The notes under the pieces were generated by a model, which was not told the origin of the DNA, searched no databases, and was given only the letters and a program-made list of their open reading frames with translations. Below, piece by piece: positions 24,248-34,712 of a stretch of DNA of 37,471 nucleotides. Position 1 is the stretch's first letter. Each line of letters opens with the position of its first letter. The DNA is taken from positions 1-37,471 of the forward strand of contig NZ_JAKEIP010000060.1 in the NCBI RefSeq assembly GCF_021474425.1. The letters are read 5' to 3'. The stretch comes from Streptomyces muensis. GTDB lineage: Bacteria > Actinomycetota > Actinomycetes > Streptomycetales > Streptomycetaceae. The translations under genes and the position numbers were made by a program.

Positions 24248-25576
24248 TCAACTGTCCCGGCCGACGTGCCCGTTGATGCCCTTGAGGTCCGCCGGAGTGA
24301 GCGGATTCATAGCGGTCACGTCGCGCGGGGCGATGGAGAAGCCCTGCCAGTGGACCGGCATCGGCTGCTGGTCCTCGTCCCGCACGATGTGGTGGAAGCC
24401 CACGTTCATCCAGACCACGGGGTGGGTGAGGGACTGCCCGTTGACCCACTTGTCGACGGAGTCGGGGTGTCCGGCGGGGCAGGCACCCAGGTTGCCGCTG
24501 GCGTACTGCTCGCACTTGTTGTACTCGGTGAAGTACACGTCGTGGTTGGTGAAGGGGCGGCCCGGATACTTGGTCTGGGCGCCCGGGACGAGCTCGTAGG
24601 AGCGCGCGTGTCCGTCCTTGTTCTTGCCGGTCGCGCTGACCACCCGCCACCAGCGCATGTTCTTGGCGTCGCCGGCGAGTTCCTTGGTGACCTTCGTCAG
24701 CGTCGTCCTGTTGGTCGGACCCCGGTCGCCCGCGGCCGGGCTGACCTTCGAGTCGTACTGCTCGACGCGGTTCTTGGAGGAGCCGTCGAGGCCGAAGTCG
24801 AGCCGCCAGAAGACGTTGTGGCTGTGGCTGTCGGCGTAGTCCTTGGCGCCCTTGCCGATGGGCCAGCCGCGGCCGTCACCGGCGTCGTAGTCCTCCGGGG
24901 CGAGGCTGCCGGTCGCGCCGACGTTCATGGTCATGGTGCCGTCGTCCTGGAACCGCCACTCGGTGATGTACTCGTACCAGCTCACCTTGTTGACGGTGTA
25001 GAGCAGCAGGTCCTTGCCCTGGGCCTGGTAGGTCTTGCCGATGTTCCCGTTCGGCGGCTCGGTCTGCAGGTGGTAGGCGTGGCCGCGCGAACGCGTGGTG
25101 GCGCACAGGCCCTTGACGTTCTGCGAGTTGGAGTACATGGGCTCGCGGACCTTGACGGTCTTGATGGTGCCGCCCGGGCATTCCGCGGGCTTCATGTTCA
25201 GCAGGCCGTTGCCGAAGTTGTACTCGGTCACGTCGTTGAACTCGGAGTCGCCGTCGTCGTACGGCACATGGATCTGGGCCAGCTTGGCGCTGTTGAGGAC
25301 CTTGATCGGCTTGGCCTCGCCGGGCGGCTGGTAGGAGATGTCCTCCAGGACGACACCGGAGGTGCCGTTGAAGCGCCAGCACATCCGCCAGGTGGTTCCG
25401 GTGGAGAGCTTCTGCTCGATGCGGTAGGCGGCGCTGCAGTTGGGTGCCGGGGCGGCGGCCGCCTCGGGCTGGGCGGCGGCCGGTCCCGCTCCGGTCGTCG
25501 CACCGGCGGCCAGCGCGGCCAGGGACAGGCCGAGGGCCGCCCCCCTGCGGGCACGGCTGATTCTGTTGACGCGCAT
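24248..25576 (-). CDS. Secreted copper amine oxidase catalytic-domain protein
   Basis: A 442-residue exported protein. A signal peptide (RRGAALGLSLAALAAGATTGAGPAAA) is followed only by the catalytic domain of copper/topaquinone amine oxidases. Matches: base region HVPYDDGDSEFNDVTEYNFG (Asp115); cofactor region VSWYEYITEWRF (Tyr201) followed by MNVGATGSL; copper ligands HSH (251, 253); and GFHHIVRDEDQQPMPVHWQGF with the third His (395/396). The residue before the precursor Tyr is Trp instead of the nearly invariant Asn. Full enzymes have N2/N3 domains ahead of this one. Here those domains seem to be encoded by the gene just upstream, 56 bases away. GGGAG supports ATG 25576. Activity is uncertain. 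Confidence 0.82.
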   Translation of the reverse strand: MRVNRISRARRGAALGLSLAALAAGATTGAGPAAAQPEAAAAPAPNCSAAYRIEQKLSTGTTWRMCWRFNGTSGVVLEDISYQPPGEAKPIKVLNSAKLAQIHVPYDDGDSEFNDVTEYNFGNGLLNMKPAECPGGTIKTVKVREPMYSNSQNVKGLCATTRSRGHAYHLQTEPPNGNIGKTYQAQGKDLLLYTVNKVSWYEYITEWRFQDDGTMTMNVGATGSLAPEDYDAGDGRGWPIGKGAKDYADSHSHNVFWRLDFGLDGSSKNRVEQYDSKVSPAAGDRGPTNRTTLTKVTKELAGDAKNMRWWRVVSATGKNKDGHARSYELVPGAQTKYPGRPFTNHDVYFTEYNKCEQYASGNLGACPAGHPDSVDKWVNGQSLTHPVVWMNVGFHHIVRDEDQQPMPVHWQGFSIAPRDVTAMNPLTPADLKGINGHVGRDS

Positions 25577-25632
25577 GAAGAGATGACTCCCTTACAGGAG
25601 GTGCAGAGTTGGAAAAGTGAACTGAGGTCGGC

Positions 25633-26445
25633 TCAGCCGAGCCTGATCACCTTGCGGGCGCTCAGGTCGATCACGAAGTCCCGGGTGTCGACCCACGGGC
25701 CGTTCTTGATCTTCGGGAACAGCCGGGTGCAGCGGTGCTCGCCGCACTTCTCGACCGACGCCGACCCGCCCGGAGCGGCCCGGTACACCATGCTGCTCAG
25801 CTGAAGCTGGTCCGGCGAGGTGAGCTCCTTGCCGGTCGCGTCCTTGTAGTCCGCCTTCAGATCGGCGCCCAGCGGGTCGGCGATCAGCAGCTTGGCGGCC
25901 TCGGTCTGCTCGGCGAGGCTCAGCGGCGGCTGCACGCCGCGCTGGGTGGTGGTCCGCTCGACCTTGCCCGTGTCGAGGTTGACGGTCCTGGTGACGAGGG
26001 TGTCGTCCTGGTAGTCGTAGACCGTCACGTCGGCGCGCCGGGGCGCGCTCGCGTCGTCGACCTCGTCGGCGTCCGGCTCGGCCAGCTGCACGTCGATACG
26101 CTGCGGGCCGCGCGCGCCCCTGACGTTCTCGCTGCGGTCGATCAGCTGCCGGTTCACCGCGAGCTTCTCGACCCGCGCGATCTCGTCGTCGGTCAGCGGG
26201 TCGTTGCCCTTGCCGCGGTCGCCCTCGGCCGGCGCCTCCTCGACCACGCCGGGCTGCACGGCCGCGGCGCCGTCCCGGCCCTGCGCCGACTGCTGGGTCG
26301 ACCGGCCGCCGCTGTCGGTCCCTCCCGTCGTGTCCGCCCCCGCCGTGCCCGGCAGGGTGATTCCGATCATCACGGCGGTTCCGGCCACCGCGACGGCCGC
26401 ACCGGCCACCACCTTGCCCAGATGGCGGTGCACTATCTCGCGCAC
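25633..26445 (-). CDS. Membrane-anchored protein resembling copper amine oxidase N2/N3 domains
   Basis: A 270-residue protein with an N-terminal hydrophobic helix (residues 11-36, VVAGAAVAVAGTAVMIGITL). A low-complexity linker follows. The next domain matches the N-terminal substrate-channel domains of copper amine oxidases: NDPLTDDEIARVEKLAVN, IDVQLAEPDADEV, RRADVTVYDYQDDTLVTRTVNLDTGKV and RGVQPPLSLAEQTEAAKLLIADP. No catalytic residues are present. The next gene on the same strand encodes only the catalytic domain, so the pair looks like a split oxidase with separate export signals. GTG 26445 follows an AGGGGGA site; an overlapping ATG is out of frame. Divergent from glgX. Confidence 0.68.
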   Translation of the reverse strand: MREIVHRHLGKVVAGAAVAVAGTAVMIGITLPGTAGADTTGGTDSGGRSTQQSAQGRDGAAAVQPGVVEEAPAEGDRGKGNDPLTDDEIARVEKLAVNRQLIDRSENVRGARGPQRIDVQLAEPDADEVDDASAPRRADVTVYDYQDDTLVTRTVNLDTGKVERTTTQRGVQPPLSLAEQTEAAKLLIADPLGADLKADYKDATGKELTSPDQLQLSSMVYRAAPGGSASVEKCGEHRCTRLFPKIKNGPWVDTRDFVIDLSARKVIRLG

Positions 26446-26495
26446 ATCTTCCCCCTACTCCCCCAACATCCACGGGAGTACGTGTCTGCCCCACC

Positions 26496-26518
26496 GGTAC
26501 GCCCCTGGTGGCCGTACC
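26496..26518. promoter_or_regulatory. Inverted repeat in the glgX / amine-oxidase divergent region
   Basis: GGTACG (26496-26501) and CGTACC (26513-26518) are perfect inverted copies separated by 11 bases, in the 191-base gap between glgX and the N2/N3-like gene. It may be a regulator site; no promoter pair was recognised with confidence. Confidence 0.3.
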
Positions 26519-26636
26519 GCGTCTGCACTGGTCGACCGGTAAGAGGGACGTAAGTCATAGGTGGTTCCCTCACTTTCGGGGAGACTCGACGGCAAGGCGC
26601 CCCCGACGGCGTGCCCGAGCTGAAAGAGTCGTGTCC

Positions 26637-28754
<2,118 letters not shown>

Positions 28755-28841
28755 GACGGTTCACCCGGCCGAGGGCCGATGGGCGGCCCACGTGGCGGGG
28801 CCGATGACACGAAGGGCGGCAGGGCGGGTACGTACGTTTCC

Positions 28842-31205
28842 ATGACACCTGAGCGACCTGACCCGATGGTGCCGACCGCCACCTACCGGCTGCAGCTGCA
28901 GCCCGCGTTCCCGTTCGCGGCCGCGGCCGCGGCCGTGCCGTACCTGGCCTCGCTCGGCGTCTCGCATCTGCATCTGTCCCCGGTCCTGGAGGCGGTCCCG
29001 GGGTCGGGGCACGGCTACGACGTCGTGGACCACGCGCGCGTGCGCGCGGAACTGGGCGGTGAGGAGGGGCTGCGCGCACTGGCGCGGACCGCGCGGGAAC
29101 ACGGGTTGGGCCTGGTGGTGGACATCGTGCCGAACCACATGGCGATGGCCCCGCGCCACAACCGCGCCCTGTGGGAGGTGCTGCGCGAGGGCGCCGAGTC
29201 GCCGTACGCGCGATGGTTCGACATCGACTGGGAGGCGCAGGGCGGCCGGGTGCTGCTGCCGGTGCTGGGGCGTCCGCTGGGCGAGGAGCTCGGTCACCTG
29301 GAGGTGGACGGTGACGTCCTGCGCTACCACGACCATGTGTTCCCGCTGCGCGAGGGCACCGGGGAACTGCCGCTGCCGCGGCTCCTGGACGCGCAGTGGT
29401 ACCGCCTGGCGTGGTGGCGGCTGGCCCGGACGGAGCTCAACTACCGGCGGTTCTTCAGCATCTCGGAGCTGATCGGGGTGCGGGTGGAGGACCCGGAGGT
29501 GTTCGACGCCTCGCACGCCAAGATCCTCCAGCTTCTCCACGAGGGTGTGATCGACGGCCTGCGGATCGACCATCCCGACGGTCTCGCCGACCCCGACGGC
29601 TATCTCCGGCGCCTTCACGAGGCGACCGGCGGACGCTGGACGGTCGTGGAGAAGATCCTCTCGGACGGGGAGCACCTGCCGGCCTCCTGGCCCGTCGCGG
29701 GCACCACCGGCTACGACGCGCTGCGGCACGTCGACGGCCTCTTCACCGACCCGGCCGGGTTCGGGGAACTCCTCGGCCAGTACCGGCGGTTCGCGGCCCC
29801 GCAGACGGACCGGGGCGGCGACTGGGAGGCCACGGTGCGGCGGGCGGCGTACAAGGTGCTCACGCACGAGCTGGCCACGGAGGTGGACCGGCTGACGCGG
29901 GTGGCGAGCCGCCTGTGCGCCACGTCCCCGGAGCCCGCGCTGCGCGACCGGGCGCCCTGGGCGCTGCGTACCGCGCTTCAGGAGCTCCTGGTCCGGCTTG
30001 AGGTCTACCGGCCGTACGCCTCCGGTGACGCGGCCCTTGTGGTCACCGAGGAAGCCGCTGCCGAGGCCCGGCTCGCCTTCGTGGTGCCCGAGGAGGCCGG
30101 CGCGGTCGACGTGGTGCGCGACCTGGTGCTCGGGCGGGCCGGTGACGGACCGGAGCACGTGGAGTTCCGGACGCGGTTCGCGCAGACGGCGTCGGCGTTG
30201 CGGGCCAAGTCGGTGGAGGACACGGCGTTCTACCGCCATGTGCCGCTGCTGTCGGCGACCGAGGTGGGCGGGAACCCGGGGAGCCCCGCGGTCTCGCCGG
30301 ACGAGTTCCACGCGTACTGCGCGCGCGTGCAGCGCGACTGGCCCGGGACCGGGACGGCCGTCTCGACGCACGACACCAAGCGCAGTGCCGACGTACGAGC
30401 CGCGCTGGCCGTGCTCACGCAGTGCCCCGAGCGCTGGGCCGACGTGCTGACCGAGGTGACCCGGGACGGCGAGGGCGTCCCGGACGCGCAGCTGGCGTGG
30501 GCCGCCTGGCAGACGGTGTTCGGTCTGGGCGAGGCGGACGTCGACCGCGTTCAGGGGGCGCTGTTGAAGCATGTGCGCGAGGCCGGGTTGTTCACGAGCT
30601 GGACGGAGCAGGAGCCGCCGTACGAGGAGGCGGTGGCGGCGTTCGTCGCCGCGGGGCCGTGCGGTGCGCACGCCGAGCGCGTCGCCGCCTTCCGGAGCCG
30701 TCTGGAGCCGCACATCCGGGCGAACGTGCTGGGCATGGCCCTGACCCAGTTGACGATGCCGGGCGTGCCTGACGTCTACCAGGGCACGGAGGGCGAGTAC
30801 CGGGCGCTGGTGGACCCGGACAACCGCGGGGTCGCGCGGTTCCCGCACGAGGACCCCGGCGAGAAGGGCGCGGTGACGACGGCCGCGCTACGGCTGCGCA
30901 GTCGGCGCCCGAAGGTGTTCGGGGACTCGGCGTCGTACGCGCCCTTGGCCGCCGAGGGCCTCTCGGCCGCCCACTGTGTGGCCTTCGCGCGCTCCGGAGA
31001 GGTGGTCACCGCGGTGACCCGGCTGTCGCTGCGGCTGGCCCGGGCGGGCGGCTGGCGGGAGACCGTGCTGCCGTTGCCGCCGGGGCGGTGGGCCGATGTG
31101 CTCGCTCCGGAGCGGGAGTTCACCGGGCACGCGCGCGTGGCGGAGTTGTTCGAGCGGCTGCCGGTGGCGTTGCTCGAACGGGTCGGTGAGGAGACGGGAG
31201 TGTGA
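28842..31205 (+). CDS. treY: Malto-oligosyltrehalose synthase TreY
   Basis: A 787-residue GH13 enzyme that isomerises the reducing end of maltodextrins into an alpha,alpha-1,1 trehalosyl group. Typical features: YRLQLQPAFPFAAAAAAVPYLASLGVSHLHLSPVLEAVPGSGHGYDVVDH at the N-terminus; region I DIVPNHMA; nucleophile Asp243 in GLRIDHPDGLADP; acid/base Glu in VVEKILSDGE; and late VSTHDTKRSADVRAAL. The C-terminus has VPDVYQGTEGEYRALVDPDNR. ATG 28842 lacks a good Shine-Dalgarno site; ATG 28866 (GAGCG upstream) is an alternative. It follows glgX. treZ, its usual partner, lies 4.5 kb downstream beyond unrelated genes. Confidence 0.95.
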   Translation: MTPERPDPMVPTATYRLQLQPAFPFAAAAAAVPYLASLGVSHLHLSPVLEAVPGSGHGYDVVDHARVRAELGGEEGLRALARTAREHGLGLVVDIVPNHMAMAPRHNRALWEVLREGAESPYARWFDIDWEAQGGRVLLPVLGRPLGEELGHLEVDGDVLRYHDHVFPLREGTGELPLPRLLDAQWYRLAWWRLARTELNYRRFFSISELIGVRVEDPEVFDASHAKILQLLHEGVIDGLRIDHPDGLADPDGYLRRLHEATGGRWTVVEKILSDGEHLPASWPVAGTTGYDALRHVDGLFTDPAGFGELLGQYRRFAAPQTDRGGDWEATVRRAAYKVLTHELATEVDRLTRVASRLCATSPEPALRDRAPWALRTALQELLVRLEVYRPYASGDAALVVTEEAAAEARLAFVVPEEAGAVDVVRDLVLGRAGDGPEHVEFRTRFAQTASALRAKSVEDTAFYRHVPLLSATEVGGNPGSPAVSPDEFHAYCARVQRDWPGTGTAVSTHDTKRSADVRAALAVLTQCPERWADVLTEVTRDGEGVPDAQLAWAAWQTVFGLGEADVDRVQGALLKHVREAGLFTSWTEQEPPYEEAVAAFVAAGPCGAHAERVAAFRSRLEPHIRANVLGMALTQLTMPGVPDVYQGTEGEYRALVDPDNRGVARFPHEDPGEKGAVTTAALRLRSRRPKVFGDSASYAPLAAEGLSAAHCVAFARSGEVVTAVTRLSLRLARAGGWRETVLPLPPGRWADVLAPEREFTGHARVAELFERLPVALLERVGEETGV

Positions 31206-31475
31206 GCCGTGCTCACGGGGCGTACGGCCGTGCGGCGCGCCGTGGCCTCGTGCTCGCGACCGGCTCGGGCCCGCGTGCGCTCCCGGGGCTCGGGTACGGC
31301 GGCCGGCGCGTGGTGACGAGCGCCGAGGCCCTCGCACGCCCGGCCGCCCCGACGCGCATCAGTGCAGGCGAAGGGTGCGCGACGGCCGGCGGAGCGGACC
31401 TGGCACTCCCGCTGACGGCGACCGGCCGTATCTCTCGGCGGCCAATGCGACCGGGCGCCCCCGGGAGGCTCCCCC
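31206..31475. other. 270-base intergenic region, no gene supported
   Basis: The stretch between treY and the M14 peptidase gene is GC-rich and holds an open frame (GTG 31202 to TAA, 97 codons) overlapping the treY stop as GTGA. Its predicted product has no recognisable family, no ribosome binding site was seen and it runs into the peptidase gene. I see no strong hairpin. GGGAGG at 31463-31468 belongs to the peptidase start. Confidence 0.4.
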
Positions 31476-32795
31476 GTGCACTCCTTGACAGGTAAACCAG
31501 ACCGTGGGGTACTGCGGATTGCGAGCCGGGCGGACGTGACGGGGGTGAGTCTCCTGCCGGAGCTGCGCTACCCCACGCTGACCGAACTAGTCATGTCCGC
31601 CCGCGCACTGGCCGCTCACCGTCCGGGCCTGTGCACGCTGAGACAGGTGGGGACGTCCCGGGCGGGCAGACCCCTCCACCTGCTGTCCATCGGTCACACC
31701 CGGCGCGCCGTCCTGGTGGTCGCCGGCGCGCATTCCAACGAGCCGACGGGCGGCCCCACACTCCTCGCGGTCGCCGAACGGGTGCTGCACGAGCGGGAGT
31801 TGCGGGCCGACACCTCCTGGCACTTCCTGCTGTGCGCGGATCCCGACGGCGCGAGCCTGCACGTCACCCCGGCGCCTCGCACCCTGTTCGACTACCATCG
31901 CGGCTTCTTCCGGCCCGCGGCCCCGGAGCAGCCGGAGTGGGCGCCGGCCGCGCTGCCGCCCGACCGGCTGCCGCCCGAGACCCGCGCGCTGACCCGGGTC
32001 ATCGACGAACTGCGCCCCTACCTCCAGGTGACGCTGCACGGGACCGATCTGGGCGGCAGCTGGGTGCAGTTGACGAAGGACGTCCCCGGACTCGCCGAGC
32101 CGTTCGCGAAGTCGGCGGCGCAGTTGCACATCCCGGTGGAGACCGGCGCCTCGGACGCGGCGGGCTGGCCCGCGTCCGGCCCCGGTGTGCACGTCATGCC
32201 GGCGCCCGGCGCGGGGGCGGCGTATCCGAGCATGCCGGACGACGCGCGCAGCAGCACCTGGTACCACGTGCACCGGTACGGCGGGCTGACCGCGGTCGTC
32301 GAGGTTCCGATGTGGGCGAGCGACCTGGTGGACGACCCGGCGCCGCATCCGGCGCCGGCGAGGGCGATGCGGCGGCTGGCGGCCCGGCTGCTGCGCGACA
32401 CCGTGGAGGTGGAGCGGGTGCTCGCCGAGGCGCTCCCCCGTCTGGACGGTGTCGACGGGCCGTTGCTGCGGGCCTCGAAGTGGGCGCTGGAGCTGGTGCC
32501 GGGTCTGGCCGCCGACTGGGCGCAATCGCCGCCCGCCGACAACACCATGGCGTACGTCGGGAGCGTGGACGCATTCGGGCGCCGGCTGCCGTTGCGGGCG
32601 GCGGCCATGCTGCTGCGCGTCCTTCAGGAGGCCGACGACCGCGGGGCGCAGCGCCTGGAACACCTCGTGGCGAGCTGGAGCGACGCCTTCGCCGAACGCT
32701 TCCGCGCCCGCTGGGTGCCCCTGGAGCACCAGGTCGAGCACCAGTCCCGCACGGTCGTCGCGGCGGCCCTGCACGCGCGCGAGGGAGCGACGTGA
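31476..32795 (+). CDS. M14-family zinc carboxypeptidase-like protein
   Basis: A 439-residue protein of the M14 (carboxypeptidase A-like/AstE) metallopeptidase superfamily. Zinc ligands are visible as GAHSNEP (His86, Glu89) and VTLHGTDLGG (His188). The catalytic Glu is probably in VVEVPMW (Glu276). An N-terminal segment (LRYPTLTELVMSARALAAHRPGLCTLRQVGTSRAGRPLHLLSIGH) precedes the catalytic fold. No signal peptide is seen, so it is likely cytoplasmic. GTG 31476 has GGGAGG 7 bases upstream; GTG 31545 is an alternative. A clear paralogue lies on the opposite strand at 33289-34659. The two genes converge on an SSI gene. Confidence 0.82.
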   Translation: MHSLTGKPDRGVLRIASRADVTGVSLLPELRYPTLTELVMSARALAAHRPGLCTLRQVGTSRAGRPLHLLSIGHTRRAVLVVAGAHSNEPTGGPTLLAVAERVLHERELRADTSWHFLLCADPDGASLHVTPAPRTLFDYHRGFFRPAAPEQPEWAPAALPPDRLPPETRALTRVIDELRPYLQVTLHGTDLGGSWVQLTKDVPGLAEPFAKSAAQLHIPVETGASDAAGWPASGPGVHVMPAPGAGAAYPSMPDDARSSTWYHVHRYGGLTAVVEVPMWASDLVDDPAPHPAPARAMRRLAARLLRDTVEVERVLAEALPRLDGVDGPLLRASKWALELVPGLAADWAQSPPADNTMAYVGSVDAFGRRLPLRAAAMLLRVLQEADDRGAQRLEHLVASWSDAFAERFRARWVPLEHQVEHQSRTVVAAALHAREGAT

Positions 32796-32832
32796 GCCGA
32801 GCCGCCCGTATGGGGCCGGTCGGCGCGAGCCG

Positions 32833-32875
32833 TGGCGCCGTACGCGCGCGTGCGTCCGTGTGGCGTACGGCGTCA
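32833..32875. terminator. Bidirectional hairpin overlapping the SSI stop codon
   Basis: The core arms GCCGTACGC (32837-32845) and GCGTACGGC (32863-32871) pair perfectly. Pairing extends outward to 32833/32875 with one G:U, giving 13 bp around a 17-base loop. It lies between the convergent M14 and SSI genes, and its right arm includes the SSI stop codon (32873-32875). Confidence 0.65.
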
Positions 32876-33292
32876 GCCGTCCAGGGCGAACACCGACCCC
32901 GTCCGCGCTCCCATCGCACAGCCGTTGGCGAAGGTCTCGCGGTAGTCGACCGGCCGGCCGTTCCACTCCCCGCGCGCGTGGACGGTCACCGGGGCGTAGA
33001 TCATCGGGCAGAACGCGTCCACCGTGCGCAGCCGGCTGATGTCGCCGCCCACCCGCTCCAGGTCCGCGCAGGCCTCGGCCGCCTTCTGGTGGCCCTGCGG
33101 CGGGTCGCACAGCAGCAGCGTGCCGTGCGGGTCGCCGTGGCGGGCGTCGCCCCGGGTGACCGTCAGATAGAGCCAGCTTCCCGGCTGGGGTTCCTGGACC
33201 ACCGCCCGCGCGGGAGTGGCGCCGAGGACGAGCATGGCGGCCGCCGCCAGCAGGCCGCCCCGTACCGCTTTCGCCGTGAATGAGTGCGTCAT
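32873..33292 (-). CDS. Subtilisin inhibitor-like (SSI) secreted protein
   Basis: A 139-residue exported protease inhibitor of the Streptomyces subtilisin inhibitor family. A Sec signal peptide (GGLLAAAAMLVLGATPARA) leaves about 109 residues, the family's usual size. Four Cys (62, 75, 95, 125) match the two SSI disulfides. The reactive loop reads FCPM-IYAPV, placing Met97 at P1 and Ile98 at P1', close to classical SSI (CPM-VYDPV). Other family stretches are GEWNGRPVDYRETFANGC and the VFALDG end. It would inhibit secreted serine proteases outside the cell. ATG 33292 overlaps the stop of the upstream M14 gene as ATGA, so its translation is coupled to that gene. Confidence 0.92.
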   Translation of the reverse strand: MTHSFTAKAVRGGLLAAAAMLVLGATPARAVVQEPQPGSWLYLTVTRGDARHGDPHGTLLLCDPPQGHQKAAEACADLERVGGDISRLRTVDAFCPMIYAPVTVHARGEWNGRPVDYRETFANGCAMGARTGSVFALDG

Positions 33293-34659
33293 TCCCGATG
33301 CATCGGCACGGCGGCCCCGGCATTCCACCCCGACTCACCCGAACGGGAGCACGCGGGAGCGTGCCGTCCGGCGAGTTCGAACGCGGCGAGCACGACCCGC
33401 GCCTGGTACTCCACCTGGCGGGCGACCGGTATCCAGCGTGCCCCGCAGCCGTCGCGGTAGTCCTCGCACCACTCCTCGATGAGCAGGTCCAGCTCGGGCA
33501 GCGCGCCGGCCGGGTCGCGCCCGGCGCCCGTCACGAGCTGGTGCAGCAGCCCGGCGGTCCGCAGCGCCAGGCGCCGACCGGCGATGCGCAGGGCGGCCAG
33601 GTGGGCGGTGCTGAGCGAGGGAAGGGGGTGTACGCCGACCGGGTCCGTCACGTCGGGGTCCCAGGTGTCGGCGAGCCCGGGGCAGACCAGTAAATAGTCG
33701 TCGACCGGGGCGAGCAGCCGGGCCGTGTCGGGTCCGGCGGGCAGGTGCGGCCGCAGGCGTTCCAGCAGCCCGTTCAGGACGCGGGTGTCGTGCCGCAGGG
33801 TGTGGCTCACCCTGCGCAGGACCGTTTCCTCATCCGGGTGCGGGGCGCCGTCCTCCACGCCGGCCACACCCCACATGGGGGCCTCGACGACCGCCGTGAC
33901 CGTGCCGTGCCGGTACGGGTGGAACCACGTCGACTCGACGGCCGCCTCGGTGATGGCGGCGGCCAGGTCGCCTCGGCGCGGCCTGGGGATCCGGTAGACG
34001 GCGGGTCCCAGTTCCGGCCAGTACAGGGTGTCGTAGGGGCCGAGCTCGCGCGGGATGCCGAGGCGGGCGGCGGTGTGGGCGACGCGCTGGGAGAGGCCGG
34101 GCAGGTCGTGGGTCAGCTCGACGAAGCCGCCGCCGACGTCGACGCCGTGCAGGGAGCACTGCAGGAAGGGCCGCAGTTCGTCCTGGAGTTCGAGCAGCGC
34201 GCGGGTCTCGGGCAGCGTGGCCCGGTCCGCGCCGTCCGGCAGCCATTCGGGCTGCTCCAGGAAGCCGGGGCGGAAGAAGTGCCGGAAGTAGCCGGACAGG
34301 GCGTAGGGGCCGGGCAACCAGCCCTCGTTGCGGCGCAGACCGTCGGGATCGAGGCACAGCAGCAGGTTCCAGGTGGCGTCGGCGCCCTCGTGCAGCCGGG
34401 GGTCGGCGAGCACCCGTTCGGCCAGCCGGAGCACGGTGGCGCCGCCGACCGGCTCGTTGGCGTGCGGACCGGCGACGACTAGGGCCTGACGGCTGCCGTG
34501 GCCGACGGACAACAGCCACAGGGGCGTGCCCGCGCGGGACGTCCCGACGCGGCGCAGACGGGCGTCGCGGGGGCGGCGGGCGACGAGCGCGGACGCCCGG
34601 GCGCCCAGCTCGTCGACGGTCGGGTAGCGGAGGAGTGGCGGCAGGGCACACCTCCACAA
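33289..34659 (-). CDS. M14-family zinc carboxypeptidase-like protein (paralogue)
   Basis: A 456-residue paralogue of the product encoded at 31476-32795, with the same N-terminal pattern (LLRYPTVDELGARASALVARRP, VGTSRAGTPLWLLSVGH). Zinc ligands are GPHANEP (His66, Glu69) and CSLHGVDVGG (His171); the catalytic Glu is in VEAPMW. No signal peptide is seen. The start is odd: an in-frame stop lies shortly upstream, TTG 34659 has no ribosome site, and a good GGAGG (34651-34655) instead precedes CTG 34644. The stop overlaps the SSI start by 4 bases, making a peptidase-inhibitor operon. The C-terminal 20 or so residues (ACSRSGESGWNAGAAVPMHRE) extend beyond the paralogue. Confidence 0.83.
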   Translation of the reverse strand: MWRCALPPLLRYPTVDELGARASALVARRPRDARLRRVGTSRAGTPLWLLSVGHGSRQALVVAGPHANEPVGGATVLRLAERVLADPRLHEGADATWNLLLCLDPDGLRRNEGWLPGPYALSGYFRHFFRPGFLEQPEWLPDGADRATLPETRALLELQDELRPFLQCSLHGVDVGGGFVELTHDLPGLSQRVAHTAARLGIPRELGPYDTLYWPELGPAVYRIPRPRRGDLAAAITEAAVESTWFHPYRHGTVTAVVEAPMWGVAGVEDGAPHPDEETVLRRVSHTLRHDTRVLNGLLERLRPHLPAGPDTARLLAPVDDYLLVCPGLADTWDPDVTDPVGVHPLPSLSTAHLAALRIAGRRLALRTAGLLHQLVTGAGRDPAGALPELDLLIEEWCEDYRDGCGARWIPVARQVEYQARVVLAAFELAGRHAPACSRSGESGWNAGAAVPMHRE

Positions 34660-34712
34660 TGCGGTGCCGTCGGTTCACCTGATGTGCATGGTGTACGCAC
34701 AGTCAGTCACGA

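Noticed and set aside
24248..26445. Single amine oxidase gene broken by a frameshift
   Set aside because: The downstream half has its own ribosome site and signal peptide, and the upstream half has its own stop 56 bases before. A simple frameshift would not create these.
31202..31495. 97-codon open frame overlapping the treY stop as GTGA
   Set aside because: No ribosome site, no recognisable family, and it overlaps the well-supported M14 start. GC-rich DNA produces many such frames.
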